From: a virus
Strand: one strand, 5' to 3'
Virus record (IMG/VR): IMGVR_UViG_3300046006_003099
Coordinates: 1-59,596 of that record
Length of the DNA: 59,596 nucleotides
Shown here: piece after piece, positions 36,610 to 45,540 of the stretch
How positions within the stretch are numbered: position 1 is the stretch's first letter
How the letters are laid out: every line of letters begins with the position of its first letter
Notes under the pieces: model-generated
Told to the model about the DNA's origin: nothing
Databases searched by the model: none
What the model saw: only the letters and a program-made list of their open reading frames with translations
Made by a program: the position numbers and the translations under genes

Positions 36610-38469
36610 TTACACTATTTCACATGCTCCCCCTGCACAAGCTGCCTCACCAGAAAGATTAGTATTATCTTGTAACTCAATTACTTTAGTTAAATCAACA
36701 CTACTCAAAGATTTCATCATCTTTTCATAAGTTTGTTCATCACAATCTTCAAAAGGTGCTTGTTGGTATGTTCCACCGTTATAAGGTAATACGGATAATC
36801 CATTATAGAATTTTCTATTTTCCCACATCCATTCACCAGCATATTCCCACTCATCCTCTTTTAAAGATATCGTTGCAGATACGTTGTGACTGTTTTGTCC
36901 ACCTCTATGACCAGGTTTAATCCATTCTTGAGATACTTTTTTAACTCTTTCTAATAAATCAAAAGATGATTCATATCTTAAAATAGAACCCTCAGGTGAT
37001 TTTTGTGGAATCGATATTACCGCAGTATCGTGTGGTCTGAATATTTCATCCTCAACTAATTCAGGGTGGTTGTTAGATAAATACGTGTAAATTGCTTCAT
37101 TTTTACCTACTCTAATTCTTCTAACGTAGTAATCATTATGCCAAGCATGAATACCTGAAGATGTACCTAAAACTAACGATGACGTACCTGAAGGTTTAAC
37201 CGTTGTAGTTCTAGCAGCGTTATTAATACCAATTAATTTCGCAACTCTCTCATTTTCTTCTTTAACCGCCTTAGCCGCCAATTTCATATCATAACCTAAA
37301 ACTACTCCAGATCCAATACCTGTCATACCAACGCCAATTAGTGCGTCTTTCTCAGTAGTTCTTTTCCATACATCTCTTAAATAATGGAAGTCTGTATATC
37401 CTGCCTGTAATGTACCAATAAATGCCGCCCCTTTAACTCTAGTTTCGAAATCTTCTTGTGATTCAATATCCGAAGCATTAACCTCACATAAATTACAGAA
37501 TTGGTATGGTCTCAATCCAATCTCACAACAAGGATTAGTTCCCCAATCTTTATCGTTTGATAAGTAGATTCCTGGTTCACCTGCCCCAGATAATTCAATT
37601 CTCTTCCACAAATCTAAGAAGAATTCTTTTGTGATTTTGTGTCTAAGTAATACTGCTGAGTTGTTAGCCCTTCCTCTTTGTGGGTTTAATTCCCACCAAT
37701 TACCAGATTTACATGAAATCATTTCATTGTCATCCGCACTAAATAAACTAATTAGCGCTGCTCTTCTAATACCACCCGCTAATACTGCATCTGCAATATG
37801 ACAAACAATATCATGAACCTCAATAGGTGATAATTTTTCTCCGTCAGATTTTGCATCTAATACTTTTTTAATATTATGTATACAATCTTTTAATGGTTGT
37901 GGTCCAGGTGCTTTTCCACCTGATGTAACTAATAATGCACCCTTTTGTCTAATATCCGAAAAATCAAATATCGGTGTAGATGACTTTATTCCAAAATAAG
38001 ATTCTACTAACATCTTAATTGCGTCCGCCCATCCTTCTATAGAATCACTAATTAGATATCTTCTATTTCTATTAGGGTTTGGTTTTTTGATGTCGGGTAA
38101 CGCCTCAACGTGATGTTTTTGTACTGAGAACCCAACACCTGTTCCACCTAAAAGTAAGAACATTGTTTCTGAAAATGCGTCAACATGATCAATAGGTAAA
38201 TATGCACAGTTATAAACTCTGTTAGGTGATATTTCTATCGGTTTTCCACCAAATTGTAAACTTCTCATTGATGGTAATATTTTTTTATCGTACACCAATT
38301 GGTAAACTCCCTCAATCTCATTTTTAATGTTAGGGTATTTTTTTTGATGCATTTCTTTGTTTCTAGTAACTAACTCTTCCCACGTTTCTCGTCTATTTTC
38401 TGTAGGTAGATATTTGGCATATTTCATATATACCGTAATGTCAGATAGAATTCTGTTTGATAACTCCAT
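36610..38469 (-). CDS. Class II (adenosylcobalamin-dependent) ribonucleotide reductase
   Basis: A 619-residue enzyme of the monomeric class II type. It has the N-terminal SMRSLQFGG, NCAYLPIDHVDAFSETMFLL and LLGGTGVGFSVQ. The active-site loop is FCNLCEVNAS, with the conserved N-x-C-E Cys/Glu pair. VKPSGTSSLVLGTSSGIHAW lies near the reductase barrel end. The C-terminus ACAGGACEIV carries a redox Cys pair. It reduces ribonucleotides using vitamin B12 from the cell, so no radical-generating partner subunit is needed; none is seen here. T4 uses the class I NrdAB pair instead. It is shorter than the roughly 740-residue Lactobacillus enzyme. Confidence 0.88.
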   Translation of the reverse strand: MELSNRILSDITVYMKYAKYLPTENRRETWEELVTRNKEMHQKKYPNIKNEIEGVYQLVYDKKILPSMRSLQFGGKPIEISPNRVYNCAYLPIDHVDAFSETMFLLLGGTGVGFSVQKHHVEALPDIKKPNPNRNRRYLISDSIEGWADAIKMLVESYFGIKSSTPIFDFSDIRQKGALLVTSGGKAPGPQPLKDCIHNIKKVLDAKSDGEKLSPIEVHDIVCHIADAVLAGGIRRAALISLFSADDNEMISCKSGNWWELNPQRGRANNSAVLLRHKITKEFFLDLWKRIELSGAGEPGIYLSNDKDWGTNPCCEIGLRPYQFCNLCEVNASDIESQEDFETRVKGAAFIGTLQAGYTDFHYLRDVWKRTTEKDALIGVGMTGIGSGVVLGYDMKLAAKAVKEENERVAKLIGINNAARTTTVKPSGTSSLVLGTSSGIHAWHNDYYVRRIRVGKNEAIYTYLSNNHPELVEDEIFRPHDTAVISIPQKSPEGSILRYESSFDLLERVKKVSQEWIKPGHRGGQNSHNVSATISLKEDEWEYAGEWMWENRKFYNGLSVLPYNGGTYQQAPFEDCDEQTYEKMMKSLSSVDLTKVIELQDNTNLSGEAACAGGACEIV

Positions 38470-38558
38470 TTTTTATTTTATTTTTTATTATTATTTATTA
38501 GGGTGTTTGTTTCCACAATGACTTATATTATAAACCATTTTTTTTATTAATTTATAAA
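38470..38558 (-). other. 89-nt gap between helicase and reductase genes
   Basis: It holds a TATAAT sequence without a matching -35 box, and a 15-codon open frame (38491-38538, MVYNISHCGNKHPNK) that could be a leader peptide or chance. No cobalamin riboswitch features (B12 box) are seen and the gap is too short for one. Confidence 0.4.
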
Positions 38559-39950
38559 TCAGTTATTATTCATTGGAGTACTTCTTTTCTTTTGTATTGT
38601 ACTAGCAATAAAATCGGAATCTTTCTTTTTCAAACCTTTTCCATGTTCTAAAAGTGTGACATCATTACTTTCACTAGTGTCAATAACTAAAGTACCATTA
38701 TCAAAAACTATATCATCGAAAACAACACCATCCTTACCAAATCTAGATTTAAGAATTGCCAATGTAGCCCTTCCTTCTTCTTTTTGATCTAATGTTTTTG
38801 CTACCGATAAAATAAAGTGACCTATCTGTCCCTTTTTAATAGAACCACCCATCATATTAGCCTCCACTAAATCTGCTCCAATAGAACTACGATTTCCTTG
38901 TACCGCAGTCCATCCAGCGATATCTAGTTCAGATAACATAGTTTCAAATTGTCTCATCACATTTCCTTCACCACTGTATTCGTCTTTAAAAACTTTAGTT
39001 GGTTGTACGCAGTCAATGTAATCTAAAAAAACAATATCAGGTTTAATACCAGAAGAAATTAATTTTCTAAGATATTGTTTGATGTGGGTAATTGTTGTAC
39101 CATCACTAGACATCTTTTTCAAAATTAAATTATTCTCTAAGTTTTGGAATCTTGGTAGAGCTTCTTTTACTTCTTCACTTCTATCACCTAATTCACTTAA
39201 TCCGATACCAGTGAAACAAGTAAAGTGTTTTCTTTGGATAACCTTAACATTGTCTTCGAAAAATATCTGAACAACGTTTTTACCCATCAAATACGCAGTG
39301 TTTGCCATTCTAGTCATAATAGTTGTTTTACCAACACCAAATGCGGCTAAAATAACACCCAATTCACCCTTAGATAATCCTCCACCCATAAGGTTATCGA
39401 TTCCCGTCAAACCTGTTGCGATAGGGCTTCTAAAATCTTCCGATAGCACATCTTCGATAGCGTGAAATATATCAACACCTTCATCCTTCTCTGTACCAAC
39501 TGATATAGCCTGTTTTACTAATTCTTCACATTCTTCATATCTATCAAAATCTCCATTATCTAATATCTTTTGGATTTTCTGAGTAGCCTTCTTAAGTTCT
39601 TGTTGTTTGCAGAACTTAATGGCAACATCTTGTATGTGTAAACAGTCTTTATTATCAGATTCTTTTACCTCTTTAATTAATTCTACTGCCGATTCTCTTG
39701 CTATTTCTCTACGGACTTGCGTTTTAATTAAATTAAAGATAGTTTCATAAGAAGGTATTGTTTCATACTTTTCATAGTAATCTTTCAAACTAGCCACAAT
39801 TAGTCTCATATACTCATTATCAAAATAGTTGGGGTCAACTATTGAAATGATGGTTTCTGAAAATTTATGATCTTCCACTAATTGTTTTACTAACTTTACT
39901 TGAAAACTATAGCCTAAATAGCCTAAGTTAATACTCTCATTTTTCGCCAT
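38559..39950 (-). CDS. 41: Replicative DNA helicase (T4 gp41/DnaB-like)
   Basis: A 463-residue RecA-fold hexameric helicase. Residues 1-150 are a DnaB-type N-terminal helical domain. The core has a Walker A-like AAFGVGKTT (residues 202-210), the Walker B strand VFLDYIDCV, and KKGQIGHFILSVAKT with the arginine-finger region after it. The C-terminus is Lys-rich. It unwinds DNA ahead of the replisome and recruits the primase. It is in the operon gp32, UvsX, nuclease, unknown, helicase. Confidence 0.9.
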   Translation of the reverse strand: MAKNESINLGYLGYSFQVKLVKQLVEDHKFSETIISIVDPNYFDNEYMRLIVASLKDYYEKYETIPSYETIFNLIKTQVRREIARESAVELIKEVKESDNKDCLHIQDVAIKFCKQQELKKATQKIQKILDNGDFDRYEECEELVKQAISVGTEKDEGVDIFHAIEDVLSEDFRSPIATGLTGIDNLMGGGLSKGELGVILAAFGVGKTTIMTRMANTAYLMGKNVVQIFFEDNVKVIQRKHFTCFTGIGLSELGDRSEEVKEALPRFQNLENNLILKKMSSDGTTITHIKQYLRKLISSGIKPDIVFLDYIDCVQPTKVFKDEYSGEGNVMRQFETMLSELDIAGWTAVQGNRSSIGADLVEANMMGGSIKKGQIGHFILSVAKTLDQKEEGRATLAILKSRFGKDGVVFDDIVFDNGTLVIDTSESNDVTLLEHGKGLKKKDSDFIASTIQKKRSTPMNNN

Positions 39951-39964
39951 TCTTATATCTGATT

Positions 39965-40456
39965 TTAGTTATTAATAAATATGCCATCTAGGTTATAACC
40001 GCAGTAATTTTTTGTATAATTTTCCATACTTAACCCTTGTTGCAAATAATCGATGATTTTAGGGATAATTTTTCTTATATCCACATCGTATCTAACATTT
40101 GGCGGGTAATCGTTACCACTAAATATTTTTTCACATATAACTCTATCCTTAACCTTTAACTGAAAAGTGAAGAAGTCTTCGTTGTCATATATGTCAACCT
40201 TTTCTGTTTCTTCTGCCGTAGTAAAAAAATTGGAATACTTTTCCATATAATCATATGTATTATTTTTAAAATGTTCTCTAATAACTTCTACTGCACTATC
40301 TACTACCTCTTTTACTTCATATGATAAAAGGGAGTCTCTATTGAAATTTTTAATATTAAAATTTCTTCCTACAATTGGGTTTCCGTTAATCATAAATAAG
40401 AATTCATACGGATAACTTTGATAATTTTGTTGATTTTTTTTCATTTCTTTAAACAT
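39965..40456 (-). CDS. Hypothetical protein in replication operon
   Basis: A 163-residue acidic, aromatic-rich protein of no recognised family, overlapping the upstream nuclease stop by 8 nt. An ATG four codons in (MKKNQQNYQ) could also start it. It could be a helicase loader by position, since T4 gp59 serves that role, but no sequence similarity to gp59 is apparent. Confidence 0.75.
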   Translation of the reverse strand: MFKEMKKNQQNYQSYPYEFLFMINGNPIVGRNFNIKNFNRDSLLSYEVKEVVDSAVEVIREHFKNNTYDYMEKYSNFFTTAEETEKVDIYDNEDFFTFQLKVKDRVICEKIFSGNDYPPNVRYDVDIRKIIPKIIDYLQQGLSMENYTKNYCGYNLDGIFINN

Positions 40457-41492
40457 TAATTTGACTAAAATAACTCTTTTCTTTTTTTATTATTGATAAG
40501 AATGGTTGTAAAAAATTTATATAACCATCACTACCACCTGGAATCGCCATCATCAAACCATCTTCTATCATCATTTTAATAACATTCTTTACCTCCCTAC
40601 CTTCAGGATCTATGGTGGTATTAAATATATAATCTAATTCAGTTTTAGTTGATTCTATTAATAACGGTTTTCTTAGGTTTATAATTTTTTCATTGACTTC
40701 AAAAATCATATCCTTTTGTGAACCTTTGGTAACTTTATTAAGGATGTTATCTAGTGATTTCAATCTATTCTTTCTTTCATTTTGTATAGTTACAATTTTA
40801 CTAAAAATATATTCTAAAGTCAAAGTTTTTTCTCTTATTTCGGGAAAAAAATTAACTAAAGTTTTTTCACTGATACCTTGTATACCTTTTATATTGTCAC
40901 TAGTATCACCAGTAATGATTTTTATTAATTTAAGATTGGATGGGTGGTGGTTAAAGTATGTTAAATAATTATCCTGTGTAATTATTTTCTTTAGATTTAA
41001 AACATATACACCAACTCTATCACTTATTAATTGACATAGATCTCTATCATTACTCATTATCACTACTTTCTCATCATCTGACATATTTTGAACGTAGTAA
41101 CCAATACAATCATCGGCTTCTATTATTTCATCCTTATACTGTCTTATGAAAAGTTCTTCACAATAAGAAATAACTCTTTCTTTTTGAAGATATAATTCTA
41201 AATCTGAAGGAGGTTGTTCATCATAAAAATTTTTACCTCTATTAGATTTATATTCTTTGTAGATATCATATCTTAATCTACCACTGAATGGTCCGTCCCA
41301 AAAAACATAGACTCTATCGAATTTATATTCATTTAACATTTTTCTAACCATAGTTAGAAATTGAAAAATACCGCCTATGTGGGTGTCTTTATAGTAAAGA
41401 TCTTTAGCCCCATGATAGGCGGTTTTAATCAACGAGTCACCATCAACAACAAGTGTTTTTTTAAATTTTTTCTTTTTTTCAGGGAATTTCAC
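40449..41492 (-). CDS. rnh: 5'-3' exonuclease / RNase H (T4 Rnh-like)
   Basis: A 347-residue flap nuclease. The PIN-like acidic residues appear as VVDGDSLIK, VYVFWDGPFSG, EADDCIGYYV and MSNDRDLCQL. The helix-three-turn-helix region is GDTSDNIKGIQGISEKT. These match T4 RNase H and the Pol I 5' nuclease. It removes primers and flaps on the lagging strand. It follows UvsX by 25 nt. Confidence 0.88.
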   Translation of the reverse strand: MKFPEKKKKFKKTLVVDGDSLIKTAYHGAKDLYYKDTHIGGIFQFLTMVRKMLNEYKFDRVYVFWDGPFSGRLRYDIYKEYKSNRGKNFYDEQPPSDLELYLQKERVISYCEELFIRQYKDEIIEADDCIGYYVQNMSDDEKVVIMSNDRDLCQLISDRVGVYVLNLKKIITQDNYLTYFNHHPSNLKLIKIITGDTSDNIKGIQGISEKTLVNFFPEIREKTLTLEYIFSKIVTIQNERKNRLKSLDNILNKVTKGSQKDMIFEVNEKIINLRKPLLIESTKTELDYIFNTTIDPEGREVKNVIKMMIEDGLMMAIPGGSDGYINFLQPFLSIIKKEKSYFSQINV

Positions 41493-41517
41493 ACATTCTT
41501 TATTGAAGGTTCAACAA

Positions 41518-42567
41518 TCAATCGTCAGAGTAATCTACAGGAGACTCAATTACGTTGTCTTCAACTACATCAAAAGATGTGTCATCAAATACACCATCAA
41601 ATACCTCAGCCCAATAATCTTTGTTATCAGATTTGTATTTGTCAATGTCTTTTTTATCATCTTCAATGAAACCGTGTGTGGTTGCAAGTATTTTGTTATC
41701 TGCGTAACCTAAACCATTCATATGGTTCTTATGGATACCCACTTTAGTTCTAATTGCGAAATTAACTTTTCTACCCTTATTAGTCGCAGAAAGTTTAGAT
41801 ACTCCAGAACTCTTTTGATTTCCAAACAAAAATACTAATGCACATGATAGGTAAATAGAATTACCACCTTTAGGTGCAATTGTTGGTTGTCCAAATGGAT
41901 TATCAGGTAATGCTACCCAAGGTTGGTTTACAAATACCATTGTGTTGGTATGTGGATAACTCTCTTTTCTAGAGGATGTTATTCTTTGTGCCAATCCCAT
42001 CCCCCATTTTTCAGATATTACTCTCGCAGTGTGTTGGTTTCCTCCTTTTCCATCAAAACTCATTTGACAAGGTATTGTACCAATAGAATCCCATAAAAAT
42101 ACTATATCATATGGTATTTCACCGTTCTTTTGAGCATCCAATACTTCGGTAACATAATCAAATGCTTGTTCTATATAATCAAAACCTAGTTTATATAGTA
42201 AGAATCCGTCCCAATACGCAGAAACTTCTCCTGTTGATTCATCAACTTCTTCAATATATTCAGTTTCTAAACCCATTTGTTTGGCGTGTTCGAAACTAAA
42301 TTTTTGTTCTGTAATAATGAAAACAGGTAAGATATTTTTCTTTTGTGCGTCTACCGCAGTTTGTAAAAGTGCAGTTGTTTTTCCAGTGTCAGAATGACCT
42401 AGAAGCATATTAATCTGACCCATAGCGGGTCCTGGTAATCCAGTCGCCTTTTGAAAGGCTTCCCCTAGATCGAAGTACCTTTGTTCTTTGTACTTCTCAC
42501 TAGAGGAAAACTTCTTTCTTATAGACGAAAAATCAGATGCTTTTTTCTTAAGTGGTTGTTTCGCCAT
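41518..42567 (-). CDS. uvsX: UvsX/RecA-like recombinase
   Basis: A 349-residue protein. Walker A is GHSDTGKTT, preceded by MGQINMLL as in RecA/UvsX. Walker B is DIVFLWDSIG. MVFVNQPWVALPDN is the DNA-binding loop region and GGNSIYLSCALVFLF completes the core. The C-terminus is acidic (PVDYSDD). It forms filaments on ssDNA coated with gp32 to drive strand invasion and replication restart. It begins 8 nt after the gp32-like stop and is under the same promoter. Confidence 0.9.
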   Translation of the reverse strand: MAKQPLKKKASDFSSIRKKFSSSEKYKEQRYFDLGEAFQKATGLPGPAMGQINMLLGHSDTGKTTALLQTAVDAQKKNILPVFIITEQKFSFEHAKQMGLETEYIEEVDESTGEVSAYWDGFLLYKLGFDYIEQAFDYVTEVLDAQKNGEIPYDIVFLWDSIGTIPCQMSFDGKGGNQHTARVISEKWGMGLAQRITSSRKESYPHTNTMVFVNQPWVALPDNPFGQPTIAPKGGNSIYLSCALVFLFGNQKSSGVSKLSATNKGRKVNFAIRTKVGIHKNHMNGLGYADNKILATTHGFIEDDKKDIDKYKSDNKDYWAEVFDGVFDDTSFDVVEDNVIESPVDYSDD

Positions 42568-42575
42568 AATATATA

Positions 42576-43478
42576 TTAAAACGGTAATTCATCATCATCA
42601 CCATCTAAAGACGTTGATTCAACATCAAAAGAATCTGTTTCATCATCACTGAAGTCCTGTTCAAAGGATTTTGTTGTTTCAGTTCTCATAAAATTAATTT
42701 CTTCTGTTAAAGACGCAGTTTCTTTTTCTTCTTTGTCTTCTTCAGCAACAAACTTCTTCTGTTCTGAATCCCAAATAGGTGTTTTGTTAGTTGCGACAAT
42801 ATCTAAGTATTCTTGTGTCTTTTTAGAATAAACATCTCTATGTGTTTCATCATTATTAAACCAATCATTAGCCTTTTCTTTGTCTTTAGTTAGGATAGAT
42901 GAATCATCTGCCATAATAGAATTAACAACACTAAAATTTTTGTCGTTTCTACCTGTAGTGATGATAATATCTCTACCTTCTCTAGGATCAGTAATATCAC
43001 CTTTTACTTTAAATAAAGGAATGATTTTATCCATAATACCGTCACCAGTATATTTGTGTTTAAATCTCCAAAATTTAACTCCGTGATCTTCATTCTCTCT
43101 GTCGATACCTTTAACTACATAGAATTTTCTAGGTATGAAGTCTTTCGCTAATTTCTTAGCCTTTTCTGAACCATCTTCATATAAGGCATCTTTAGCCTCA
43201 CATAGTGGACAGTGTTCACCATCGTTTAAATGGTTACAATAAATTTTATCCCAATTACCATTAACTAATTTTTCGTGATAGTAAACCTCCGTGAATGGAG
43301 AACTACCGTCTTTCTTAGGTAAGATTCGGAATGTTTTTGTGTGGGATTTGACCCCTTTAGGTAGTTTCTCACTGAAGTACTTTTTCAGTCGGTCTTCGTT
43401 AGAGAGTTTTTTACCACTTTTCGCTGGCTCAGTGTTTTTTTCGTACTGAGACAGAATTGCATCTAAAGTATTACTCAT
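42576..43478 (-). CDS. 32: gp32-like single-stranded DNA-binding protein
   Basis: A 300-residue protein. The zinc site is H68-x12-C81-x8-C90-x2-C93, the same arrangement as T4 gp32 (H64, C77, C87, C90) but one residue tighter. The C-terminus is acidic and ends DDDELPF, as in many SSBs where it recruits partner proteins. It coats ssDNA in replication and loads UvsX and the helicase. It is first in the replication operon, 27 nt downstream of a sigma70-like promoter. Confidence 0.92.
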   Translation of the reverse strand: MSNTLDAILSQYEKNTEPAKSGKKLSNEDRLKKYFSEKLPKGVKSHTKTFRILPKKDGSSPFTEVYYHEKLVNGNWDKIYCNHLNDGEHCPLCEAKDALYEDGSEKAKKLAKDFIPRKFYVVKGIDRENEDHGVKFWRFKHKYTGDGIMDKIIPLFKVKGDITDPREGRDIIITTGRNDKNFSVVNSIMADDSSILTKDKEKANDWFNNDETHRDVYSKKTQEYLDIVATNKTPIWDSEQKKFVAEEDKEEKETASLTEEINFMRTETTKSFEQDFSDDETDSFDVESTSLDGDDDELPF

Positions 43479-43504
43479 TGTATAAAAATTTTAAATTATA
43501 TACA

Positions 43505-43533
43505 ATTATACTAACGAAATATCAAAAAGTCAA
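43505..43533 (-). promoter_or_regulatory. Sigma70-like promoter for replication operon
   Basis: On the minus strand: TTGACT (43533-43528), 17 nt, TATAAT (43510-43505), followed by TG. This is 11 of 12 bases of the classic consensus at ideal spacing. The same unusual combination recurs at 55200-55228 with TATTAT. It differs from the Bacteroidota-type promoters elsewhere. Confidence 0.7.
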
Positions 43534-43534
43534 T

Positions 43535-43550
43535 AAAAAACGGGGTTTTT
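43535..43550. terminator. Weak terminator-like hairpin
   Basis: AAAAAC / GTTTTT stem with a 3-nt GC loop directly at the stop of the 243-residue gene. T-runs occur on both strands. Its small loop makes it a weak candidate. Confidence 0.3.
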
Positions 43551-44280
43551 AGTCATTTTCTTCTGTTTTACTAAATGAAAAAGATTTTCTTATGTCCTTT
43601 TCATTATAGTTGTCAACATCGCTTTGTTTAAGAACAAATTCTTCTTCTTCCTCTGTTGGTTCGTATCCTTCTTTATCTTTCCAAAAATCAGTTAACTTAA
43701 TACTATAAGGGAACGAATCCATAGATCTCATTTCTAATCTTTCGACAGGTGTTGGATTTCTTTTCTCAATTTCCCTTTCCAAATCATCAATTTTATTGAT
43801 TACATTGTCCATACCAGAAACTTGATTTTCTAAATCAGATAATTTAGTCAACAGTTCATCCATTTTAGTACTCATACCTTCTACAGAAGATTTAGTTTCT
43901 TCGGTTTTATCAACAATATCTGTCACATCTATTTCAACAGAACTATCATCAGTTCCAGTACTAGTCTCAGGAGTCTCAGCAGCAGGTTCATCCGCATCTA
44001 CATCTTCTACTTCCGCATCATCCGCCAATGGATCAGTTTCAGTTTTCTCCGCACCAGTCTCAGGTGCAGTTTCCGCTCCTGCTTCAGGGGCAGTTTCATC
44101 TCCACCTACTGACATAAATGGGTCGTCTCCAGCATCACCTGCAGGATCTTGTTCAGTAATGTATTTATCATCTGTAAGTAGATTACCATTTTCATCTTTT
44201 TCATTTTCAGGTACATAAAATGTGTACTCTAATAATTGTCTGTATCTTTTTAATTCCTCGGAAAGTACTTTTTTGTTCAT
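43549..44280 (-). CDS. Acidic coiled-coil protein, possible virion protein
   Basis: A 243-residue, very acidic protein. Residues 1-25 form a charged helix (MNKKVLSEELKRYRQLLEY) like that of the Cys-rich protein at 35744. Residues 45-115 are Glu/Ala/Thr-rich low-complexity sequence. Residues 120-175 form a coiled coil (MDELLTKLSDLENQVSGM). The C-terminus (SFPYSIKLTDFWKDKEGY) is more compact. No family was recognised. The composition resembles phage scaffold or core proteins, but no partner capsid gene is visible. Confidence 0.75.
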   Translation of the reverse strand: MNKKVLSEELKRYRQLLEYTFYVPENEKDENGNLLTDDKYITEQDPAGDAGDDPFMSVGGDETAPEAGAETAPETGAEKTETDPLADDAEVEDVDADEPAAETPETSTGTDDSSVEIDVTDIVDKTEETKSSVEGMSTKMDELLTKLSDLENQVSGMDNVINKIDDLEREIEKRNPTPVERLEMRSMDSFPYSIKLTDFWKDKEGYEPTEEEEEFVLKQSDVDNYNEKDIRKSFSFSKTEEND

Positions 44281-44281
44281 A

Positions 44282-44470
44282 TTACATTAATAGTTGTCTG
44301 CCGTCATTAGTTTTATATATCTTATTCACTCTTTCCACTATTTCTTTTCCATCGTTAATAAGACATTCTTCACCAACACACTCTTCATTTTTGGTGGTAT
44401 TATCGTTTAAAAAATCATTAAGTGATTTTTCTAAATTTTCGTTTTTTTTAGTATCTCTATTTGTTTCCAT
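44282..44470 (-). CDS. Small acidic protein
   Basis: A 62-residue protein starting 13 nt after a TATTTATA motif (44484-44491) and ending 2 nt before the ATG of the 243-residue gene. It has a Cys pair (ECVGEECLINDGKEI) and ends DGRQLLM. The Asn/Lys/Glu-rich first half may be disordered. No family was recognised. Confidence 0.7.
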   Translation of the reverse strand: METNRDTKKNENLEKSLNDFLNDNTTKNEECVGEECLINDGKEIVERVNKIYKTNDGRQLLM

Positions 44471-44483
44471 AATACTTTTATTA

Positions 44484-44491
44484 TATAAATA
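44484..44491 (-). promoter_or_regulatory. Candidate late-promoter motif TATTTATA
   Basis: TATTTATATAAT on the minus strand, 13 nt before the ATG of the 62-residue gene. Confidence 0.45.
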
Positions 44492-44499
44492 TTATGATA

Positions 44500-44922
44500 T
44501 TAAGAAAAATGTTTATTTATGTCGATAATTTTTAATTCATCGTTTTTTACGATTATCATTTTATTTTGATATTCGTCCCAATTTATTTTTACATTTTTAT
44601 AGTCTATGTTACCAACTTCGTGTTCACTGATTTTTTCTATTAATTTATTTAATGCATTAATAGTATAAAAACACTCACCTTTTTTATGAACAATTATTGT
44701 TGATGGGAAGAATGAAGAGGTTTCTACTTTTTGACCTTCTTCAACTTTAACTAAAAAAGTTAAAATTTTTTTATTAACTTCTTCAAAATTATATTGAAAT
44801 ATGTTTTTTTCTTTTATTCCAAATCTTTTATATAAATAATTCTTAAAACTTTCTATTTTATCTTGATATACAAAAGATGCTAATGTTATATTTTTACCGC
44901 TCGATTCCATTTCCATTTCCAT
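44500..44922 (-). CDS. Hypothetical protein
   Basis: The start is uncertain. ATGs at 44937, 44922, 44916 and 44910 are all in frame, and the second (MEMEMESSGKN) leaves only a short overlap with the preceding gene, giving about 140 residues. The fold is alpha/beta with a Lys-rich C-terminus. No family was recognised. It probably partners the 202-residue protein it overlaps. Confidence 0.65.
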   Translation of the reverse strand: MEMEMESSGKNITLASFVYQDKIESFKNYLYKRFGIKEKNIFQYNFEEVNKKILTFLVKVEEGQKVETSSFFPSTIIVHKKGECFYTINALNKLIEKISEHEVGNIDYKNVKINWDEYQNKMIIVKNDELKIIDINKHFS

Positions 44923-45502
44923 AAATGTAAGGGACAAATCTGTTTTTATTTTTTAATTTATATATTAAATCCCTACATTTATTAAATATCGTATAATCTA
45001 TCAAAGTATTACCATTTAATCTTTTTATCCTTTCGACAATTTTTTCTTTTTTACCTTGAAAATAATTTAAAACATTTAAATCTACCCCAAATATTATATT
45101 TTCACTATATATGTATACCATATCGTTTTCAGAAAAATAAACAATTGGTGATTTAAGTGATAATATTTTTTTTATTATCCTGTAATTTATTTTTCTACTA
45201 TTATAAAGGATATCTAAATAGACATATGGTATATTACTACCGAAAGATTCAAAACAATATTCTTTAAATTGTTCAATATCACTTTCATATTCAGATTTTC
45301 TTTCTGTTTTATCAAAAGTCCAAAATAACTTATTACTTACTTTTTTATGTATTATGGAAATACCTTCTCCTAATAGTTCTTTAGATAATTTCCTACCAAT
45401 TATCAATGTAGGTAACTCTTCATTAATACATTCTAAACTTTCACAAATTTTAAAATTTTCAATTTCAATTTTTGTCTTCGAAACAATATTCCCTATATTC
45501 AT
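44894..45502 (-). CDS. Hypothetical protein, host-type promoter
   Basis: A 202-residue Lys/Ile-rich alpha/beta protein of no recognised family. Its ATG is 4 nt behind a perfect TATATTTG (45507-45514), indicating a leaderless early-type transcript. It is followed by a second unknown gene overlapping its 3' end. It lies between two operons and could be a regulatory or host-takeover protein. That is inference from the promoter class. Confidence 0.75.
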   Translation of the reverse strand: MNIGNIVSKTKIEIENFKICESLECINEELPTLIIGRKLSKELLGEGISIIHKKVSNKLFWTFDKTERKSEYESDIEQFKEYCFESFGSNIPYVYLDILYNSRKINYRIIKKILSLKSPIVYFSENDMVYIYSENIIFGVDLNVLNYFQGKKEKIVERIKRLNGNTLIDYTIFNKCRDLIYKLKNKNRFVPYIYGNGNGIER

Positions 45503-45506
45503 ATTA

Positions 45507-45514
45507 CAAATATA
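45507..45514 (-). promoter_or_regulatory. TATATTTG -7 element (weak -33)
   Basis: TATATTTG on the minus strand, 4 nt before the ATG at 45502. Nineteen nt upstream is TTAA, not TTTG, so this is a half-match promoter. Confidence 0.55.
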
Positions 45515-45540
45515 GTGATTTTTTTTTAAAAAGTTAAGTT

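Noticed and set aside
38470-38558. Cobalamin riboswitch upstream of the class II reductase
   Set aside because: No B12 box, and the 89-nt gap is too short for the known fold.
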